Shown: positions 10,990-23,036, counted from the stretch's first letter. The stretch is 64,000 nt of DNA from Euptelea pleiosperma (GCA_035048495.1 CM068543.1:24789751-24853750), one strand, 5' to 3'. Made by a program: numbers and translations. The notes: generated by a model from the sequence alone, not told the origin.

Positions 10990-11275
10990 TTGGACACTCA
11001 AAAGAGTCCAACACCAATAAAATCGTGAAACGTGGCAGGAGTCATAGGTCACCTAAGAAATTTTGCTCACTTTTTTTTTATGAAAAACAAGAAACACGGG
11101 GTTACAAGGGTCTCCAAGTTTCTTAGGAACACGCAGCATCGTTTGTATTGGTGTTGGACCGTTTTGTGTCCAGCAATGTGTGACACTATGATCAAAGTTA
11201 AACACGTAGAACAGTTTTTATTGGTGTTGGACCGTTTTGTGTCAAGCAACGTGTGACTATCATCAAAGTTTCTGA
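10990..11275. repeat. Foldback (inverted repeat) element with a duplicated arm
   Basis: GAGTCCAACACCAATAAAA at about 11006-11025 is complementary to TATTGGTGTTGGACCG at 11145, and CACCTAAGAAATTTT at about 11049 is complementary to AAGTTTCTTAGG at about 11118. This makes a long imperfect hairpin centred near 11080. The right arm is repeated directly: TATTGGTGTTGGACCG starts at 11145 and again at 11219, 74 bases apart. It could be a MITE. Target duplications were not resolved. Confidence 0.55.
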
Positions 11276-12235
11276 CGGACCACGGTATAAGCCACGTGGC
11301 ATTCTTAGGGATCGCTAACCATATGGTTGTTTGGCCCATGAGGAGGATGTCTTCCTAGGCTCCAGACAATTGATGGTGTGTGGTGCGTATCAGAGGATCA
11401 TCTGATGGTGCAGACGTAGAGAAGACATCGACCTTTAGGATACGGCAACACAGCTCGACCAAAAGAACCCTACCCCAGAAAGAACGGCAGTGTTACCGTC
11501 ATTTCTAGGTAGTCGTCGTCTCCCTACGGCATCCCAGGTCTAGGTCCAGGTGGCTGATGATCCTCAAGATTCACACCACAAATCTTACAGACATCAACGG
11601 TTGGGACGTAGGGACGACAGTAGTGCAGTCTCATCCTCAGGACAATCAATTTATTTTTTCGAGAAAACTATTTAAAACGTCATGATATTAATTCCGTTGT
11701 CTCATCTGTCCCTCATGGAATACAACGACTCTGCACATCAGATACAAAGGCTGTCTACATCATTGGATGCACCTTGAAAAATGTGTTTTAAAGTTTAAAA
11801 ATGAAAGAATGAAATAACACAGTTTTCAAGGTGCATCGACGATGAAGACAATGTTTACATACAAAATCTAAAAGATACGACTTTGCTTCCGCGCGTGTCG
11901 AATGAGATAAAAATTTATGCCGTCGTCCTGAGGAGGACATTTCAATAGAATCAGAACCGTTCGATGGTCGTCAAGACCTAGAGAAAACGTCTTCCTCAGG
12001 ATGACAGCAACACAGATCAAGCTTGAGAAATATGAGGCTAGAGATTTTTAGTAGATTTCCTTCACTCACTTTTGGATTCGCCATATATTTTCCCTCCCTT
12101 TTGGCCTTTTTTTGGAAGCGTGATGGCAACGTTCCGTACAGTTGTACAGTCAAGGCTGTCAAGAACAGCCATCGAAGTAACTAACCAAAGTCACAAGCTG
12201 TCAGGACGGAGGCACAGCTATCGAACTAACTACCA
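11276..12235. other. Intergenic, no gene recognised
   Basis: There is no convincing reading frame. A short motif resembling CCTGAGGAGGAC or its complement recurs at about 10440, 11630, 11930 and 11990. A segment around GCCACGTGGCATTCTTAGGG at 11291 is similar to one at about 12281, which suggests an old dispersed duplication. Confidence 0.3.
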
Positions 12236-12500
12236 TCTACAGGGTCCATTTTAGCTAAACGGACGTCTTTGATCACGTATGAGCCACGTGGACACTCTTA
12301 GAGACCACAGATCCCTACATATAAAAAAGAGACAAGAAAAGGAAAGCTCAGTGTCAGTCTTACTGTATGTTTTGATGATCTCTAAAACCTATAAAACCAA
12401 TATCTGGGTTCTTCTGAATCTGTCTTCTCTATAACACCGATGACTCACTACATTTCTTTTGTTCTCTCTCTCTCTCTCTCCCTCTTCAGGTCTGTTGCTC
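12236..12500 (+). promoter_or_regulatory. Promoter-like sequence with G-box, TATA box and CT-rich leader
   Basis: GCCACGTGG at about 12281 contains a CACGTG G-box. ACATATAAAAAAGAG follows at about 12317, with a possible start region 30 bases on. A TC repeat at about 12462-12485, typical of plant 5' leaders, ends in CCCTCTTCAG. No coding sequence could be recognised downstream, so this may serve a non-coding transcript, a gene with distant exons, or nothing. Confidence 0.3.
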
Positions 12501-14200
12501 CAACTCCATCAATGGTGTTCTTCTACAGTATCATCTTTTTACTGATACATACTCTTACTGTTTCTTCCTGACGTGCTGCTTTTGTTTGTGAAGCGCTTCA
12601 GTTTCTAATCTGGCAGAGAGGGTAGCGGCGATTTAGGCGGGAAAATATGGATTAAGGAAAGAAAAGATGAACTAAGGGGGGGTTCCCAGGTAAGTCAGAC
12701 CATCCTTTCTTTCTGGGTTTCTGCCTAACTCTCTTATTATGACTTAATAGAAGGAATTATATGATTTGCTTACGAAAAAAAACCTGCAAGGGGGACCCAC
12801 CATTGATTTGAAATGGGTCTGACTGGATGAATCTATATTCCGTTTTTTACGGGGACAATCTTTTTATGTCCATCCAAAGGACAGATGTGGTAGATTTGAT
12901 GGGTAGGAAATCTTTTGGTATGTAAGCTATAGGATAGGACCCGCATTAATTCTAACAATGTTACTTTCCCAATCAATTTTAATCAGATAGATCACTACGT
13001 AGATAGATAAGTAGATTGAGCAGTATTGGAGTTGTTGTTTCCCTTTGGTGCCTAAACTAGGATCTCACCTGCATTGCACACCATAGATCAGTGTTTCTTG
13101 TTAGAACATGGTCCCACTCTAATCAGTGGTTTAATGTAAGATAAGCTCGATCTCACCATTAATAAGCATGATGGTGGGGCAGGAAGGACCTAAGTGAAAA
13201 AGGTGACAACACTTTCAAAAGGGGGCCAGATAATATTTTTATCCCTACCCATTGAGGGCGCGATTTTATAGAGAGAATATTTTTATCCCTATCCATTGAG
13301 GTAGCCTTTGAAAACAATAGGTTGAAAAGGACCCCTTGATATGGATGGTCATTTAATCTTGATTCTTGTGGTGCAGGAAAAAAAAAAGGACTACTGGATC
13401 TGAACGGGATCTTTTGTTAATATCCATAGACTAGTTTGAGGGGTAATTGATGATGAGTAGTACTGTAGGTAAAGGTGGATCAGTACTTTCTCTGGATAGC
13501 AACATGCTTTTCCAAGCCTCTCTTATATTGTTTTATCTTAGAACACGTTACATCACACCCTTACTAGGTGGTAAAGCTAGTCTGTGTGTGGAAGTTGGCT
13601 TGCCTACCACCAAAGGAAAAGAAAAGGAAAGGAAATAAAAGTAGAACGTTCCATCACTCTTATAAATCTGTCAAAGTCTGAGATTTGGTACCACAGACAT
13701 GGGTTTGAAATCTTTCTTCATCACCCACTATAACTGCTAACCCAACTGCCAAAATATTGGATAGATTTCACATCGTTTGGAATCTGGATTAGAGAATAGA
13801 AAGCAAGGATGGCCGACCTGTTTGCTTATTTAGTACAAGAGTATATATGGAAGATAAAGATGAAAGTTATTCATGAGAAATTTTTGAAGCGGCAATCATG
13901 CGCCACATATACCCGATTTAGGATTTGGTTTTAATTTTTTTTTTTTAAAGTATCCATTGGTATATGTGGCGAGCAATCATTGGCGTATGATCGTCTTCAA
14001 AAATCCTGCCACTTCAAAAAAATTCTCGTTATTTATCCCCTCGGGGTATAGCGACAGGCATTATTCAATTCTCTTTTTTAGCTAGCTTCTCAGTTAATAC
14101 ACTAGTTTATTTCATTGTTTTAATAACACATTATAATGCCTATAATGGAGTTTGGCGTTGTATGATTTTAGTTTTCTTCTAAATTTCAGTGTCTTTCTCA
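12501..14200. other. Intergenic, nothing recognised
   Basis: The sequence is AT-rich with short unsupported frames only. A possible splice donor (CCAGGTAAGT at about 12688) fits the promoter-like stretch upstream, but there is no coding support. Confidence 0.3.
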
Positions 14201-14211
14201 ATATTTTGAAA

Positions 14212-14739
14212 TTAAATTAGGCCATTACATAATTTATAGTAAGGAAAATAATAGAACATTATTAAAGAAGTATGACAATGTCGTAATGATCGATATCTTG
14301 TTGTTATAGGACTGTTATTGTGGGATATAATGTAATAGATCAGGTGAAAAATTTTAATGGCCATTATTGAAACAATGGTTCGTCGATTCAAACAAATAAT
14401 AAGCTCCCATGCATCTATAAACAAAATGCTAAAAAATGGACCTCTACAAACTTTGAACAGCTCAGACCATTTATGCGTAAGGGCAGCTTTGATGATTGAG
14501 AATGATGCCATGCACCTATTCTTTACCCTCCTATTTATTTTCTTTATAGACCCTAAATCACCGCAAAGGGGAGGAACCTCCAAATCAACTGGCCTCTTGA
14601 AGAGAACGCGGTTGTAGACCAGCTCTTGAAAACATCTATAATGGACCTCGGCAAGATCCAACTTATTGTCCCAAATGAAGAGCGAGTTGAGAGTTGAACC
14701 ATTTCTACACAACAAGGGAAACAAAGAGTTTGGAGCCAT
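14212..14739 (-). pseudogene. Unidentified open frame, possibly TE-derived
   Basis: A 175-residue open frame reads SLFIWDNKLDLAEVHYRCF, VDLEVPPLCGDL and HKWSELFKVCRGPFF. I do not recognise a domain. Residues after about 120 are hydrophobic and AT-driven and are unlikely to be real protein. The first 110 residues have a protein-like composition. It could be a decayed transposon or gene fragment. No start context or intron is clear. Confidence 0.25.
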
Positions 14740-16360
14740 TTCTATATAATAAGATTACAAAAAGCTTCGGGCAATTTCTATTTAGCAAGATTACAAAAAA
14801 CTTCCAGTTCTTTTTCCTTTATTTTTTTTCGGAGTTTAGACTTAGACTGAGTAGATAACCATGGAAAAATATAAGCCCTCTTGAACTGCTAGTTAATTTT
14901 CCTTATGATCTTTTTTTTATAATTATAGCATTTATTGAAGGAAAAACACAAAAAAAGATTACATAGGCAGACAAAGAGGTCCAGATGACCAACTAAAGAT
15001 GAAACCTGCAAACAAGCAACACTAACAAAACATGACTAATCCCCATCTCTCGAACAAAAAAGATCTCAACGAAAAATAAAATCCTCAAAAAAGAGATCAC
15101 AGCATTCAAGAAAGATTTTGGACAAAAAAACATAATTAAGGCACTTGATATTGAGAATAGTACTTGCCACCTCTCCCATTCCTAAAAAAAGCTCTAGAAT
15201 TTCTTTCCTTCCAAATTCTCCAACAAATAGCGAAAGGGAGCATACATCATAATACTCACCCTGTAGCAGAAAATGCTAAAGTATACCAGCTAACAATAAG
15301 ATTCGACAATGAACAAGGATTGAACCAGACCATTCCAAAATCTACAAAGAACGTCGTCCACACTGCTCTCGTTACATGTCAGTGCAACAAAAGATGGTTG
15401 ACCCTTCTAAGTTTACACATCGAGCAATAGTCCACAATGTAATCCTTGTGGCAATCAAATGATGCGTCGTCAAAATCTTGTCTAGAATCGTGGTGCACAA
15501 GAAAAAAACTACTTTAAAAGGTCGAGCCATTAGATTTTAGTGAAACCACTTTTCTTTAAAAGATGAGGGAGTTAGAAATAAATATTTTTGGTTTTGATTA
15601 AATCTAACGGTAAAGTCAAAGATACAATCATGATTGGGTTCTAGAAGTGTTATCTAATGGTGTTGGTGTTGATGGTTCTAAATAGGTACTATGATTGGTT
15701 AAGAATATCCTAAGGGTTGAGATGAATTAAGTAATCTATCGACCTATAGAGAAGAAGATCAAGACCGTCGATCGCCAAGTTAGAAGATCATACCAAAATG
15801 GGGTGTCTACACCATACTTACCGTTGGATCAGGGATTAAAGGAGTGATGGAACTGGCCACATCGGAAGAACCGTCTCTTCCTTGCATTTATCTGAATGTA
15901 GCTGAAACTAAATAGAAAACAGAGGATCGAAAAAAAAACAGATCAAATGAAGTTCAATCCAATGCTGTAAAACATTAAAGAACCAATGAAATTCAAGAAT
16001 ACGATTACAAGCAGATCAAAGCAAAAAAGATCATAGCAAATAAACCTATAAAATAGATCAAAGCAAAATTCCTTTCAAACGACAATAGAACCTACATGAA
16101 GCTCACCTGGAAACAACAAAATTCCTTACAAAAAACAATAGAAACTACAAGAATCTCACTTGATCTAGGAAGAGAAGAATTATAGCTCTCTGGTTTTTGT
16201 TTTTGGTTTCAGAGGGAGAGTGAAACTGGGAGAAACCCTTTATATAGAGGACCACCAGTTGCTAAGAAAGGAACCAATAACGCGCGTGAGCTCTGCTTGG
16301 ACGTAAACCGCCAACTCAATTGCTGATGTGGCAAACCAACTCCCACCTCAGCTCGTCTTC
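14740..16360. other. Intergenic, nothing firm
   Basis: The part at 14930-15430 (poly-T tract, then ATTTATTGAAGG and A-rich sequence) resembles the 3' non-coding end of plant L1 LINEs on the - strand, but no domain remains. 15500-16360 has no feature except an A-rich stretch. Confidence 0.3.
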
Positions 16361-16401
16361 CCTGTCTCCTCCCCTCCCAAAATGCCATCTTTGTTGTCTC
16401 C

Positions 16402-16498
16402 TCCCCTCCCAAAATGTCTGACATGTACCCTGTAGCCAAGGGTTTAATGTGGGTTGGGTTTAGGCCTTAGCGTACGTGTCAGACATTTTGAGAGGGGA
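16402..16498. repeat. Strong hairpin (36-base arms)
   Basis: The arm at 16402-16437 (core CAAAATGTCTGACA) is the reverse complement of 16463-16498, with about four or five mismatches and a 25-base loop. Part of the left arm, CTCCTCCCCTCCCAAAATG, also occurs about 30 bases upstream as a direct repeat. It may be a small foldback transposon or an RNA hairpin. Confidence 0.6.
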
Positions 16499-16566
16499 CC
16501 GAACTATTTTCTCTACTCATGCGTATCCAAGTATCACAATGATAGCGACAACCATACTTTCTTTAG

Positions 16567-16794
16567 CTACAAATGACCGGATTGGAGCAGTTAATGAGAG
16601 GCTAAGAGCTTCAATCCGTTAACCTTGAGAGAGCTCTTTATGGAAAAACCTTTAGGGAGCAAAACGAAACTCTGCGTCAAGCCAATATCCGTCTCCGAAT
16701 GCAGATTGAGAAACTTCGCGAGCATCTAAGCTCGGCTGGCATAAGCTTCCGCCAATATGATGATGTGAGCAGTGGGCCAGCTGTTCATCACTGA
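16567..16794 (+). pseudogene. Coiled-coil coding fragment of unknown origin
   Basis: One frame encodes LQMTGLEQLMRG, a TAA stop at about 16603, then NLERALYGKTFREQ, NETLRQANIRLRMQIEKLRE and HLSSAGISFRQYDDV, ending TGA. The heptad pattern and charge are those of a coiled coil. No family is recognised. It lies next to the Gypsy gag remnant, so a retrotransposon origin is possible. Confidence 0.35.
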
Positions 16795-16906
16795 GGAACA
16801 ACGTGAAGAAAAAAAGCACCATGGATGCTTTAGATGTTTTAGGGTTATTTTCTTTGGTTTATGTTGTTCGGACTTATAATATTTCTTTTTTTCTTCGGTT
16901 GTTTTG

Positions 16907-17600
16907 TCACATGGTGATCAATGGCTGATACTGAGAGTATGATACCATTTTAGATTTCAATATAATTTGAAGGTTGGTGATGGAACAAGGTATACGGTAT
17001 ACCTGAACAAATTTCTCCTCTAATAACCATGCAAATTGCTCCCAATATGAAACTCCATGGGTGGACTCGTGCCAACCATACCACTGTATTACATCGCCAT
17101 CAAAATTAATGGATGGAATGTCAACCTTGAGATCGTCCATCATGCTATAAAATTGAAATTTATCAATTGCTCGTAAGATCCACCTAGAGGGATCTCCCCC
17201 TTTGAATCGAAGAAATTCTATCTTCATTCCTAGAAGTTCTCTATCATGATCAACCCATTGTTGGAATCTTGTGGCTCTTTGTTGGTTGTTAAATCCAGAA
17301 AAATGGAGTGTTGGGGTTCATTATTTATGTGATTTTCTCGTTGTTAACAATTTTTGAAGAGACATGGGCCATCAAGAAGATTTGTAACATCTCTTCAAGG
17401 CTCCTAGTCTGTTGGTCTGTAAACTCTTGAGACATAGTTTTATGCTGCATCCAAAGTTCTTTAATTTGATGATCCATTCATTGGGACACTGAGCAGAGAT
17501 CTTCATGGGATGGGATGGGTTTGTGAAGGAGAAGCCATAATCAATGGTGGAAATTTTCTTTGTTGTTGTTTGAGATGTCGCCTCTATAAACAAGTGAAGC
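16907..17600 (-). pseudogene. Gypsy-type retrotransposon gag remnant
   Basis: The frame at 17227-16907 reads KIEFLRFKGGDPSRWILRAI, KFQFYSMMDDLKVDIPSINF and DVIQWYGWHES. This is the capsid signature of plant Ty3-gypsy gag (FxGxDPxxWI...A...L.G.A..WY.W). Frame 17593-17372 lies just upstream in the element and may be its N-terminal part. No LTR, primer site or pol was found, so this is a fragment. Confidence 0.7.
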
Positions 17601-18430
17601 TTTTATACCAAATTTACAGAACCATGGTTCAATCAATGGTGATGAGTATAAAGAAAATAGGAAAAGGGATGAAGAAAGATGGATATGTCTAGTTTGAGGA
17701 AACCCAAGCCTCCAAAGTTCCATGCACATGACAATATTTTATTAGATACCTAAACAACTTTGTTCCTTTCCTAATTTTATGCTAATTACCATATTAGGCC
17801 TTAACAGTCCTAACAAAATAACATGGATAGATAAAAGAGCACTTGACTTGACTAGATCTAGGGTGGTGCTAAAAGTCGAAGCTCTGTTATATTTCTGGAC
17901 TTCTGTTTTACCTAAATTTGGAGGGTGTTTTTTTATCCTTTTTGTGTAAGATGGAACGAACTTTTAGGAGATTCCTTATCTCCTTGAGTTGTTCATTTCT
18001 CTTATGGTGTTTGTATGGTCTTTTGGGGTTTCCCCTCTCTTTAATATATTTCTTCTTACTTATAAAAAAGAAGAAGCATAGATCTAGCAACAACTAGCAA
18101 AAATTGTGAGTGACAACTTGAATCCTTCATCAGTCAATGATATCTAGATAGAAGGGTCCAGCGTGAATGTAGCACAATGTGGTTACTCTCGCGACAATCA
18201 GTACAAGAGGTTGAACTAAAGGCCAAAGCATATCGATAATTGTCTTCTCAGCCATCAATATTGAGGAAACCCTACCTCAAAGGGAGCTCTTCTCCAAAAA
18301 CTTTCTCAACTTAGCAAAAAGTCTCAGAGTGCCCATATTATTCTATTTACAGTGATTCCTAACAAACCTTAGTGTACAAGTTAATTATTATTTCCATAAC
18401 CCCTTTATAAAAGTTGCTCATGAAATAGAA
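17601..18430. other. Intergenic, nothing recognised
   Basis: This is AT-rich sequence between the Gypsy fragment and the complete Copia element, with short meaningless frames only. Confidence 0.35.
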
Positions 18431-18435
18431 GGTTG

Positions 18436-18650
18436 TGTTGTAATCTTGGATCGTAACCAGAATAAGAGATTAGGGTTAGAGATAGAAGAGAGGAGAGGAG
18501 AGGAGAAGAGAATTGGGGGAAGAGGAGAAATCGTGTAGAGCTTAGAATAGCCTACACGATTTCACCCAATATATATATTAAGTGAAGTTTTACAATATTA
18601 CAAGGGCCCCCTGTAGAATATAAGATATTACAAGTAGGTCCCTGACAACA
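18436..18650 (-). repeat. 3' LTR of Copia element 3 (215 bp)
   Basis: Starts TGTTGTAATC and ends ACAACA. It aligns over its full length with 23532-23746. The polypurine tract CTTGAGGGGGAG (- strand, about 18651-18663) adjoins it, as expected upstream of a 3' LTR. Confidence 0.95.
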
Positions 18651-18657
18651 CTCCCCC

Positions 18658-21600
18658 TCAAGCTGGTGCGAAGATATCTATCATGCCCAGCTTGGATAAC
18701 AGGTGCTCTAAGATCCCTTTAGTAACACCTTTAGTTAACACATCTGCAACTTGATCAGCAGTATGGACATACGGTGTGCAAATAAGTCCCTGACCAAGTT
18801 TCTCTTTGATGAAGTGACGGTCTACCTCAATGTGCTTTGTCCTGTCGTGTTGAACTGGATTATGAGCAATGCTGATGGCTGCTTTATTGTCACAATACAG
18901 TTGCATAGACCCTTTGACAGGATATCCGAGCTCACTGAGCATAGTCTTCAACCATAGAAGCTCACATACACCATGAGCCATAGAACGGTACTCTGCTTCG
19001 GCACTGGAGCGGGCGACAACTGGTTGCTTCTTGCTGCGCCAAGACACCAGGTTACCTCCCACATACGTGCAGTACCCTGATGTGGAACGTCTGTCAGTGA
19101 CTGAACCTGCCCAGTCAGCGTCTGTATAAGCTTCAACTCGCAGGTGTCCATTCTTATTAAACAGGAGACCCTTCCCTGGAGCCCCCTTAAGATAGCGTAA
19201 CACTCGGTGTACTGCCTCAAGATGTGGAGAGCGAGGGGCATGCATGAACTGACTGATGACACTGACTGCGTATGCAATATCTGGTCGTGTCAACGAAAGG
19301 TAAATGAGACGCCCAACAAGTCTCTGGAACTGGCCTGCATCAGCAATGGGATCCCCATCAACAGGATTCAGCCGATGTTGCTGCTCTATAGGCGTATCGG
19401 CTGGTTTAGCTCCCACGTTTCCTGACTCTCGAAGGAGATCAAGTACATACTTTCTCTGTGAGATAAACACACCCTGCTTTGACCTAGCAACCTCAATGCC
19501 CAGAAAGTATCTCAAGGTTCCCAGATCCTTGATTTCGAACTCTGTGCCGAGGTATTTTTTCAATCTACAAACCTCATCTGGGTCATCTCCTGTGACCACG
19601 ATATCATCCACATATACAATAAGAGCAGTAAGACGACCTTGACTTCTCTTAATGAAGAGTGTGGTCCGCCTGACTCTGCGAGTAGCCAATCTTCTTAACT
19701 GCGGAACTGAACCTCTCGAACCAAGCCCTTGGTGACTGTTTAAGCCCATACAAGGCTTTCTTCAGTCTGCATACAAGTTCCTTACTCCCAGTCGGACTGA
19801 ACCCCGGAGGACCTGTCATGTAGACCTCTTCCTCTAGATCACCATGGAGGAAGGCATTCTTGACATCCAACTGGTGGAGGGGCCAAGAAAAGCTTGCCGC
19901 GAGAGATAATAGAACTCGAACTGAGTTCATCTTGGCCACTGGAGCAAACGTCTCCTGGTAGTCAATCCCATAAGTCTGTGTGTACCCTTTTGCAACGAGA
20001 CGGGCCTTGTACCTATCGATGCTTCCATCTGCTTTGTATTTCACTGTATATACCCACTTGCACCCCACGGGTTTCTTTCCTCTAGGCAATGGAACCAAAT
20101 CCCAAGTACCATTCTTTTCTAGAGCTGTCATCTCCTCTAGCATGGCTGCTTTCCACTGAGGCTGGCTGAGGGCATCTGAGACACCGGATGGCAGAGCGAC
20201 ACTGGATAGGGAAGTAGCAAATGCCCTGTAGGATGGTGAGAGCTGTTGATAGGAAACAAAGTGAGAGATAGTGTGCTTGGTAACACAGTTCCGAACACCC
20301 TTCCGATGAGCAATAGGTACATCAATGTCTATAGGAAGGATAGTAGGAGCAACAGACATATCATCATGAGGATCACTGAGGACACGATTACCTGGATCGA
20401 GTTGGATTTCCTGGTAGTGACCTTGGATGGTGGACTGTTTCTCTTTTTGACGTCGTCTGGCATATGTCTCCAGTTGCGGATCCTGTGGCATAGTGTCAGT
20501 AGGAAATAAGGACAAGGGTACAGGAGACTCATCAAGCAAATCAAGGGGTACTGGTTGAGGAATCTCCCCCTGTGGAGGTATCGGACTCTCGTCAATACTC
20601 CCAAGCTCCCCCTGAAGAGAAGTCCGATCAACTGAGAAGAAGGGAAGACTCTCAAAAAATGTAACATCTAGAGAAACAAACCGACGACGGGTAGAGGGAT
20701 GGAAACACCGATATCCCTTCTGAGTGGACGAATAGCCAAGGAACACACATCGGACGGCTTTCGGATCTAACTTGTCCTTCCTGTGATGGGCGTGAACATA
20801 GCAAACACAACCAAAGACCCTAGGCTGAATGGAGAACACAGGACAGGAAGGAAACAAGAGTGAAAGGGGAGACTTTGACCCCAAGACACGAGAGGGCATC
20901 CGATTTATCAAGTAGGATGCCGTCAACACAGCGTCAGCCCAATAACCCTTGGGTACCCGAGTACCAAGAAGAAGTGCCCTAGCAACCTCCAGGACATGGC
21001 GATGCTTTTGCTCAGCAGTCCCATTTTGTTGAGGTGTATCGGCACATGAAGTCTGATGAAGAATTCCATGCTCTTCAAAGTAGGAGGCAAGGCCACTGTA
21101 CATGTATTCCCCCCCATTGTCAGTGCGTAGGACTTTTAGGGTGGTGCCCAATTGATTGCATTTTATGGAAGGTCTGAAAGATAGTATGCACCTCATTTTT
21201 TGATTTCATAAGGTAGATCCAAGTGTAACGGCTGTAGTCATCCACAAAAACCACAAAGTAGCGAAAACCAAAGATAGAAGTGGTGGGATTGGGTCCCCAA
21301 ACATCAGAGTGCACAAGCTGTAAAGGAAACGTACTTTTTTTATTACTAGTCGGAAAAGACACCCGACATTGTTTCGCAAGTACACAAGTTTCACAGTTGA
21401 ACTCAAAAAATGGAATAGACGCAAACTGAGGTAACAGACTTTTCATGACTGAAAGCGGTAAATGACCTAGCCTGTTATGCCATCGCATTAACAGGTCTTT
21501 ATTAACGCTAGAACTACTGACATTGGCACTAGACTGATGTGCAACAGAATATGAAGTCGGCTGGCTATCGAGCAGGTACAATCCACCATCCTCACGACCA

Positions 21601-21956
21601 CTGCCAATCATCCGCCTCGTCTCCAAGTCTTGAAAAACACAGTGAGTAGGAAAAAAGGTAACATTGCAGTTTAGGCTCTTAGTAAGATGGCTAACAGAAA
21701 GCAGGTTAGTGGTGAATTTAGGAACATGAAGTACAGAGGATAAAGACAAAGTAGGTGTGGCAGAGATAGTGCCCTTCCCTGAGATAGAGGAAAAGGTGCC
21801 ATCAGCCACACGGACCTTGTCCTTACCCGAGCAGATATTATAGGTGGAGAAAAGGGATGGCATACCAGTCATATGATCGGAGGCACCAGAATCAATGATC
21901 CAGGAAGGACCAATGGGTGCCGTAGACACATGGTGGGCTGAAGTGGATGTACCTGT
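18658..21956 (-). pseudogene. Copia element 3 pol: protease, integrase, RT, RNase H
   Basis: The open segments are 21956-21120, 21196-19649 and 19749-18658. The first has the protease site DSGASDHMTG, the HHCC zinc region (RWHNRLGH...CETC) and the integrase start SDVWGP/VDDYSRYTW. The second has the rest of integrase (RTDNGGEYM, NGTAEQKHRH), then the RT with KARLVAKGYTQ, LDVKNAFLHGDL and YGLKQSPRAWF. The third has YVDD (RT catalytic), DADWAGSVTDRRSTSGY, SSAEAEYRSM and TKHIEVDRHFIKE (RNase H). Frameshifts lie near 21140 (integrase) and near 19660 (RT, just before YVDD). The frame between gag and pol is the same, separated by one TAG at 21957-21959. Catalytic residues are otherwise intact. Both frameshifts look like small deletions. 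Confidence 0.95.
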
Positions 21957-23036
21957 CTAAGCAAAGGATGATGTAGGTGGGGAAGGGCCATCAAGCTGAG
22001 TAAGTAATTGTCGAAGCCTGTCAATGTCCATGCTAGAGAAGGTGTTGGACTGCCCAGAGGAAGGGGTCACATTAGAGGAATCTTGACTGGTGGCATGAGC
22101 AGCTGAGGTTCCATGTTTGCTACCAGAGGGCTTCTTTGAGGAGCCTTGCTTCCCCCCAGAGAACTGTGCGGGACGACCATGAAGACTCCAGCACCGAGTG
22201 TGGCGACGCTTGCCACAGTGATCACATCTGAGTCGATCACGATCATCAAGATCCCCATCCTTCTTGGATGTGGGTTTGCTCAATTTCTGAGTGGCCAAGG
22301 CAGACTTCTCAGATAAAGGAACATCAGCATCTGTCTTAGAGCTCATGGCTCTCCTCCTGCTGTCCTCGCTCTGGATGTAGGAGTAGACCTGTGCAATGGT
22401 CGACGGCGGTGGATCTCTGCCCAAGATGTTTGCTCGAACCTGTTCATAGCTCTGGTTCAAGCCGCCAAGAAACTCAAATATGCGTCCGCGCACAATCATC
22501 TTCCGGAACTCCGTAGCATCCTTGGTACATGCAGGGGTGTAGGTCTGGTAGTGATCTACCTCTTCCCACTTGCTGCGTAACGCAGCGTAGTATGATCCCA
22601 AAGGAAGATCACCTTGCTTCAGATGTGCTATCTTCTGCTGAAGTTCATACATCCTAGCAAAATTCCCATCTTGGGAGTAGGTCTGAGATGCAGTGTCCCA
22701 TATATCCTTGGCAGTCGGGAGAAAGAGGAAGCCTGTGCTGATCGATGGATGCATGGAGTGAAGCAGCCATGACATGACCATCGAGTTTTTCGCTTCCCAC
22801 TTCTCAAACGCAGCATCGGAGGAATCAGGTGCAGTGACGCGTCCAGTGATATAGCTGGCTTTGCCTCGTCCGGTGATGTACATCTTGGCAGATTGAGACC
22901 ATGCGAGGTAGTTGGTCCTGTCGAGTTTCACCATAGTGATCTGTAGGCCCGGCCTGTGATCACCATGACTTCCCAGACTGGGTGGGGCAACAATAATCTC
23001 TGACTTGGCAGAAGATGACTCCTCAGATGTACTCAT
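21957..23036 (-). CDS. Copia element 3 gag (359 residues, open)
   Basis: Nucleocapsid/capsid protein of the complete Copia element, open from an ATG at 23036 to TAG at 21957. The N-terminus has LQITMVKLDRTNYLAWSQ and KMYITGRGKASYITG. The central UBN2-like capsid part has WLLHSMHPSIS, DIWDTASQTYSQDGNF, IFEFLGGLNQSYEQVR and QVYSYIQSEDSRRRAM. The zinc knuckle at about residues 276-288 reads CDHCGKRRHTRC: H to the last C is X2 rather than the usual X4, so it is probably impaired. The stop follows the sequence SSFA. Both sister gags here have CAG (Gln) at this place, so the TAG is probably a C-to-T change in what was a gag-pol fusion. Confidence 0.9.
   Translation of the reverse strand: MSTSEESSSAKSEIIVAPPSLGSHGDHRPGLQITMVKLDRTNYLAWSQSAKMYITGRGKASYITGRVTAPDSSDAAFEKWEAKNSMVMSWLLHSMHPSISTGFLFLPTAKDIWDTASQTYSQDGNFARMYELQQKIAHLKQGDLPLGSYYAALRSKWEEVDHYQTYTPACTKDATEFRKMIVRGRIFEFLGGLNQSYEQVRANILGRDPPPSTIAQVYSYIQSEDSRRRAMSSKTDADVPLSEKSALATQKLSKPTSKKDGDLDDRDRLRCDHCGKRRHTRCWSLHGRPAQFSGGKQGSSKKPSGSKHGTSAAHATSQDSSNVTPSSGQSNTFSSMDIDRLRQLLTQLDGPSPPTSSFA

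Noticed and set aside
11067..11339. 90-residue - strand frame
   Set aside because: It follows the duplicated foldback arm and reflects the repeat, not a protein.
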